Positions 5,289-6,788 of a DNA stretch of 6,788 nucleotides are shown piece after piece. Where the stretch lies: contig CAMLIA010000211.1 of NCBI GenBank assembly GCA_946479905.1, positions 1-6,788 of the forward strand. The letters are read 5' to 3'. The stretch comes from an uncultured Frankiales bacterium (GTDB lineage Bacteria > Actinomycetota > Actinomycetes > Mycobacteriales > SCTD01). The notes beneath the pieces are model-generated. The model was given only the letters and a program-made list of their open reading frames with translations, had not been told where the DNA came from and did not search any database. Positions within the stretch are counted from its first letter, which is position 1. Each line of letters begins with the position of its first letter. The position numbers and the translations under genes were made by a program.

Positions 5289-5339
5289 GTGAGGCCGCGA
5301 CGACGGGGGTACTTCCTGCGACCTGAGGACGAGCCTCAC
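5289..5339 (-). other. Mutually exclusive inverted repeats in the gap upstream of the LysM gene
   Basis: On the minus strand GTGAGG (5339–5334) can pair either with CCTCA (5328–5324) in a short hairpin or with CCTCAC (5294–5289) in a long-range stem extended by one more base pair. The two pairings exclude one another. If transcribed, this would lie over 100 nt upstream of the LysM start. No known riboswitch consensus is recognised, and I see no clear promoter in 5182–5402. Confidence 0.3.
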
Positions 5340-5346
5340 CCAGTCC

Positions 5347-5384
5347 CCGACGGCCTGCCTGACCCCCCCTGGGCAGGCCGTCGG
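5347..5384 (-). terminator. Hairpin terminator after the sigma factor gene
   Basis: A 13-bp perfect stem (5347–5359 with 5372–5384, core GACGGCCTGCC/GGCAGGCCGTC) with a 12-nt C-rich loop begins 18 nt after the sigma factor stop codon. There is no T-tract. It separates the sigma gene from the LysM gene. Confidence 0.75.
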
Positions 5385-5402
5385 CCTGTCCGGGACGTCC
5401 GG

Positions 5403-6257
5403 CTACCCGGCGTCGGCGACCTCGCGGGCCTGCAGGTGGCCCTCGAGCTTGCGCTTGATCCGCTGCAGCGCGTTGTCGATCGACTTCACGTGCCGCTGCA
5501 GGCGCTCGGCGATCTCCTGGTAGCTCTTGCCCTCGACGTACAACCGCAGGACCTCGGTCTCGAGGTCGGACAGCACCTCGTCGAAGTGCGCCTGCAGCGC
5601 CCGGATCCGCTCGGCGCTGATGACCAGGTCGGCCGGGTCGCTGATCGCGACGGTCGGGATCACGTCACCCAGGACGCGCTCGCCGTCGTCGTCGCTGCCC
5701 ACCGGCCGGTTGAAGCTGACGTAGTTGTTGAGCGGGCCGTGCTTCTGCCGGGTCGCGGTCTTGATCGCCGTGATGATCTGCCGGGTCACGCACAGCTCGG
5801 CGAACGCGCGGAAGCTCGACTGCATGTCGGGGTTGAAGTCCCGCACGGCCTTGTAGAGGCCGATCATGCCCTCCTGGACGATGTCCTCGCGGTCGGCGCC
5901 GACCAGGAAGTACGACCGGGCCTTGACGCGGGCGAACGCGCGGTACTTCGTGAGCAGCTCGGCCAGGGCCGCGTCGTCACCGGTGCGGGCGGCGAGCACG
6001 AGCTCGTCGTCGGTGCGGCCGTCGGCGTTGCGCCAGCGGTCCTGGCGGGCGGCGGTGCCGGTCTGCAGGCCGCCGTGGAGGTCGCGGTCGAGCTCGGCGA
6101 CCAGCGTCTCGGCGGCGCTGATCTCCTCCGAGAGGGAGGCGGCGAGCTCGGCCTCGATCTCGGCGGTCAGGGCGGCGTCCTCCTCGGCCTGAGGGGCCGG
6201 CGCATCGGGGACGACGGTCAGGACGGGAGCGCTCTCCCGCGTCCGACGGACGTTCAC
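5403..6257 (-). CDS. sigH: RNA polymerase sigma factor, SigH/Spo0H (sigma-30) type, with N-terminal extension
   Basis: 284 residues. From about residue 82 the sequence closely follows Bacillus sigma-H: region 2 at about 98–175, with the near-identical run ARSYFLVGADREDIVQEGMI and then FRAFAELCVTRQIITAIKTA leading to TRQKH; region 4 at about 226–273, with SYQEIAERLQRHVKSIDNAL as the DNA-binding helix-turn-helix for the -35 element. No region 3 is present. Bacillus sigma-H governs stationary-phase and early sporulation genes; the role here is unknown. Residues 1–81 are extra relative to the Bacillus protein. Residues 24–60 are rich in Glu and Ala and should form a long acidic helix. The GTG start at 6257 has a near-perfect GGAGGT (6266–6261) 3 nt upstream, so the extension is probably translated. 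It lies 139 bp downstream of rlmB on the same strand, the same order as in Bacillus, with a leader hairpin between. Confidence 0.92.
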   Translation of the reverse strand: MNVRRTRESAPVLTVVPDAPAPQAEEDAALTAEIEAELAASLSEEISAAETLVAELDRDLHGGLQTGTAARQDRWRNADGRTDDELVLAARTGDDAALAELLTKYRAFARVKARSYFLVGADREDIVQEGMIGLYKAVRDFNPDMQSSFRAFAELCVTRQIITAIKTATRQKHGPLNNYVSFNRPVGSDDDGERVLGDVIPTVAISDPADLVISAERIRALQAHFDEVLSDLETEVLRLYVEGKSYQEIAERLQRHVKSIDNALQRIKRKLEGHLQAREVADAG

Positions 6258-6295
6258 CTGACCTCCGCAGCCGACGCTTGTGGCGTCATGAAGAC

Positions 6296-6318
6296 CGCCG
6301 GGGCGATCGGCCCCGGCG
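6296..6318 (-). terminator. GC hairpin between rlmB and sigH (terminator or attenuator)
   Basis: CGCCGGGGC (6296–6304) pairs perfectly with GCCCCGGCG (6310–6318) over a 5-nt loop. Read on the minus strand it is followed by GTCTTC, a weak U-rich run. It lies 78 nt after the rlmB stop and 38 nt before the sigH start, so it could end rlmB transcripts or attenuate readthrough into sigH. Confidence 0.5.
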
Positions 6319-6396
6319 CGTTCCAGTGTTGCAGATCACAACGAACCTGACGAGAGGAGGTGACGGCCGGGAACTGTGACGTGTTCCACCTCGTTC

Positions 6397-6788
6397 TCAG
6401 CCCGCGAGCCGCCTCCTGCGCGCCACCTCGGCCAGCGTGACGGCGGCGGCGATGCCCGCGTTGAGCGACTCCGTGGCGCCGCTCATCGGGATCGACACCG
6501 TGAGGTCGCAGGTCTGGGCGACCAGCCGCGACAGCCCGTCGCCCTCGGCGCCGACGACCACCACGAGCGGTCCGGTGGCCACCTCGAGGTCGTCCAGGCT
6601 GACCGTCCCTGCGGCGTCGAGGCCGACGACGAACAGCCCTGCCTTCTGGTACGCCGTGAGCGTGCGGGTGAGGTTGGTGCACCGCGCGACGGGCAGCCGG
6701 GCCGCGGCTCCCGCGCTGGTCCGCCACGCCGCGGCGGTCATGCCCGCACTGCGGCGCTCGGGCAGCAGCACGCCCTGCGCCCCGAACG
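6397..6788 (-). CDS. rlmB: 23S rRNA (guanosine-2'-O-)methyltransferase RlmB, SpoU/TrmH family, C-terminal part, truncated by window edge
   Basis: The frame is open to the right edge and ends at TGA 6399–6397, leaving 130 complete codons. Visible are [15 protein letters not shown] followed by [19 protein letters not shown], typical of actinobacterial RlmB, and two SPOUT knot motifs: [13 protein letters not shown] (motif 2, cofactor loop) and [20 protein letters not shown] (motif 3, S-adenosylmethionine binding and dimer contact). The family methylates the 2'-O of G2251 (E. coli numbering) in the 23S rRNA P-loop. Motif 1 and the N-terminal L30-like substrate-binding domain lie beyond the window. 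The motif-3 sequence SLNAGIA departs from the more usual SLNVSVA. A general TrmH-family label is safe; RlmB is likely from the full motif set and from the neighbouring sigH. Confidence 0.9.
   Translation of the reverse strand, partial: FGAQGVLLPERRSAGMTAAAWRTSAGAAARLPVARCTNLTRTLTAYQKAGLFVVGLDAAGTVSLDDLEVATGPLVVVVGAEGDGLSRLVAQTCDLTVSIPMSGATESLNAGIAAAVTLAEVARRRRLAG

Noticed and set aside
4616..5326. 236-codon plus-strand frame antisense to the LysM gene
   Set aside because: Gly/Val/Ala-rich mirror of the Pro/Ser/Thr linker; no domain, while the minus strand has an anchor, linker and LysM domain with a good ribosome site.
5182..5402. ydaO-type c-di-AMP riboswitch upstream of the LysM gene
   Set aside because: Considered because such riboswitches precede wall-protein genes in actinobacteria, but the conserved core segments are not present on the minus strand.
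5289..6350. 353-codon plus-strand frame antisense to the sigma factor gene
   Set aside because: Composition is that of an antisense shadow in GC-rich DNA; the minus-strand product is an unmistakable sigma factor.
6365..6387. ECF-type promoter (GGAAC-N17-CGTC on minus strand) for sigH
   Set aside because: Motifs this short occur often by chance in GC-rich DNA, and GGAAC is also one arm of a 5-bp inverted repeat here; not enough to call.
1..6788. Defence system, mobile element, CRISPR array, prophage or biosynthetic cluster
   Set aside because: No transposase, integrase, spacer-repeat array, nuclease/helicase, toxin or cluster enzymes; genes are housekeeping, envelope or stand-alone metabolic, with even base composition.

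Overview
The window is high-GC DNA, roughly 70% G+C by eye with codon third positions almost always G or C. The gene content points to a free-living actinomycete: a probable mycofactocin-type alcohol dehydrogenase, a secreted GH16 glycosidase with a Thr/Pro linker, a LysM wall protein, and start sites that look leaderless. I cannot name a genus. The RlmB–SigH pair suggests an actinobacterium that kept a Spo0H-type sigma factor.

Layout, left to right. Positions 1–147 (minus) hold the signal-peptide end of a probable secreted protein that runs off the left edge. A divergent intergenic region (148–268) carries a good -35/-10 pair whose -10 lies inside an 18-bp hyphenated palindrome. It is followed by an NDMA-dependent-type zinc alcohol dehydrogenase (269–1414, plus). 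This gene converges on, and overlaps by 11 bp, a polytopic membrane protein built from two repeated halves (1404–2210, minus). A tRNA-Thr(UGU) lies at 2250–2321 (minus). The leader at 2322–2495 contains a 16-bp perfect palindrome and precedes a secreted GH16 glycosidase (2496–3836, plus). A hotdog-fold thioesterase-like protein follows (3878–4330, plus), then a large hairpin and three tandem 13-mers in the convergent gap. Next are a LysM-domain membrane-anchored protein (4528–5181, minus), a Spo0H/SigH-type sigma factor (5403–6257, minus), and the C-terminal part of the TrmH-family 23S rRNA methyltransferase RlmB (6397–6788, minus, running off the right edge).

The genes look mostly like independent transcription units rather than one pathway. 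Two exported or surface-anchored proteins with Pro/Thr/Ser-rich linkers (GH16 and LysM) and a third possible exported protein at the left edge give a cell-envelope flavour. The RlmB–SigH order matches the well-known Bacillus arrangement, which makes this an old conserved neighbourhood rather than acquired DNA. I see no mobile element, CRISPR array, toxin–antitoxin pair or defence module, and no convincing new multi-gene system. The most interesting material is regulatory and evolutionary: the operator-like palindromes, the N-terminally extended SigH with a hairpin in its leader, and the internally duplicated membrane protein.
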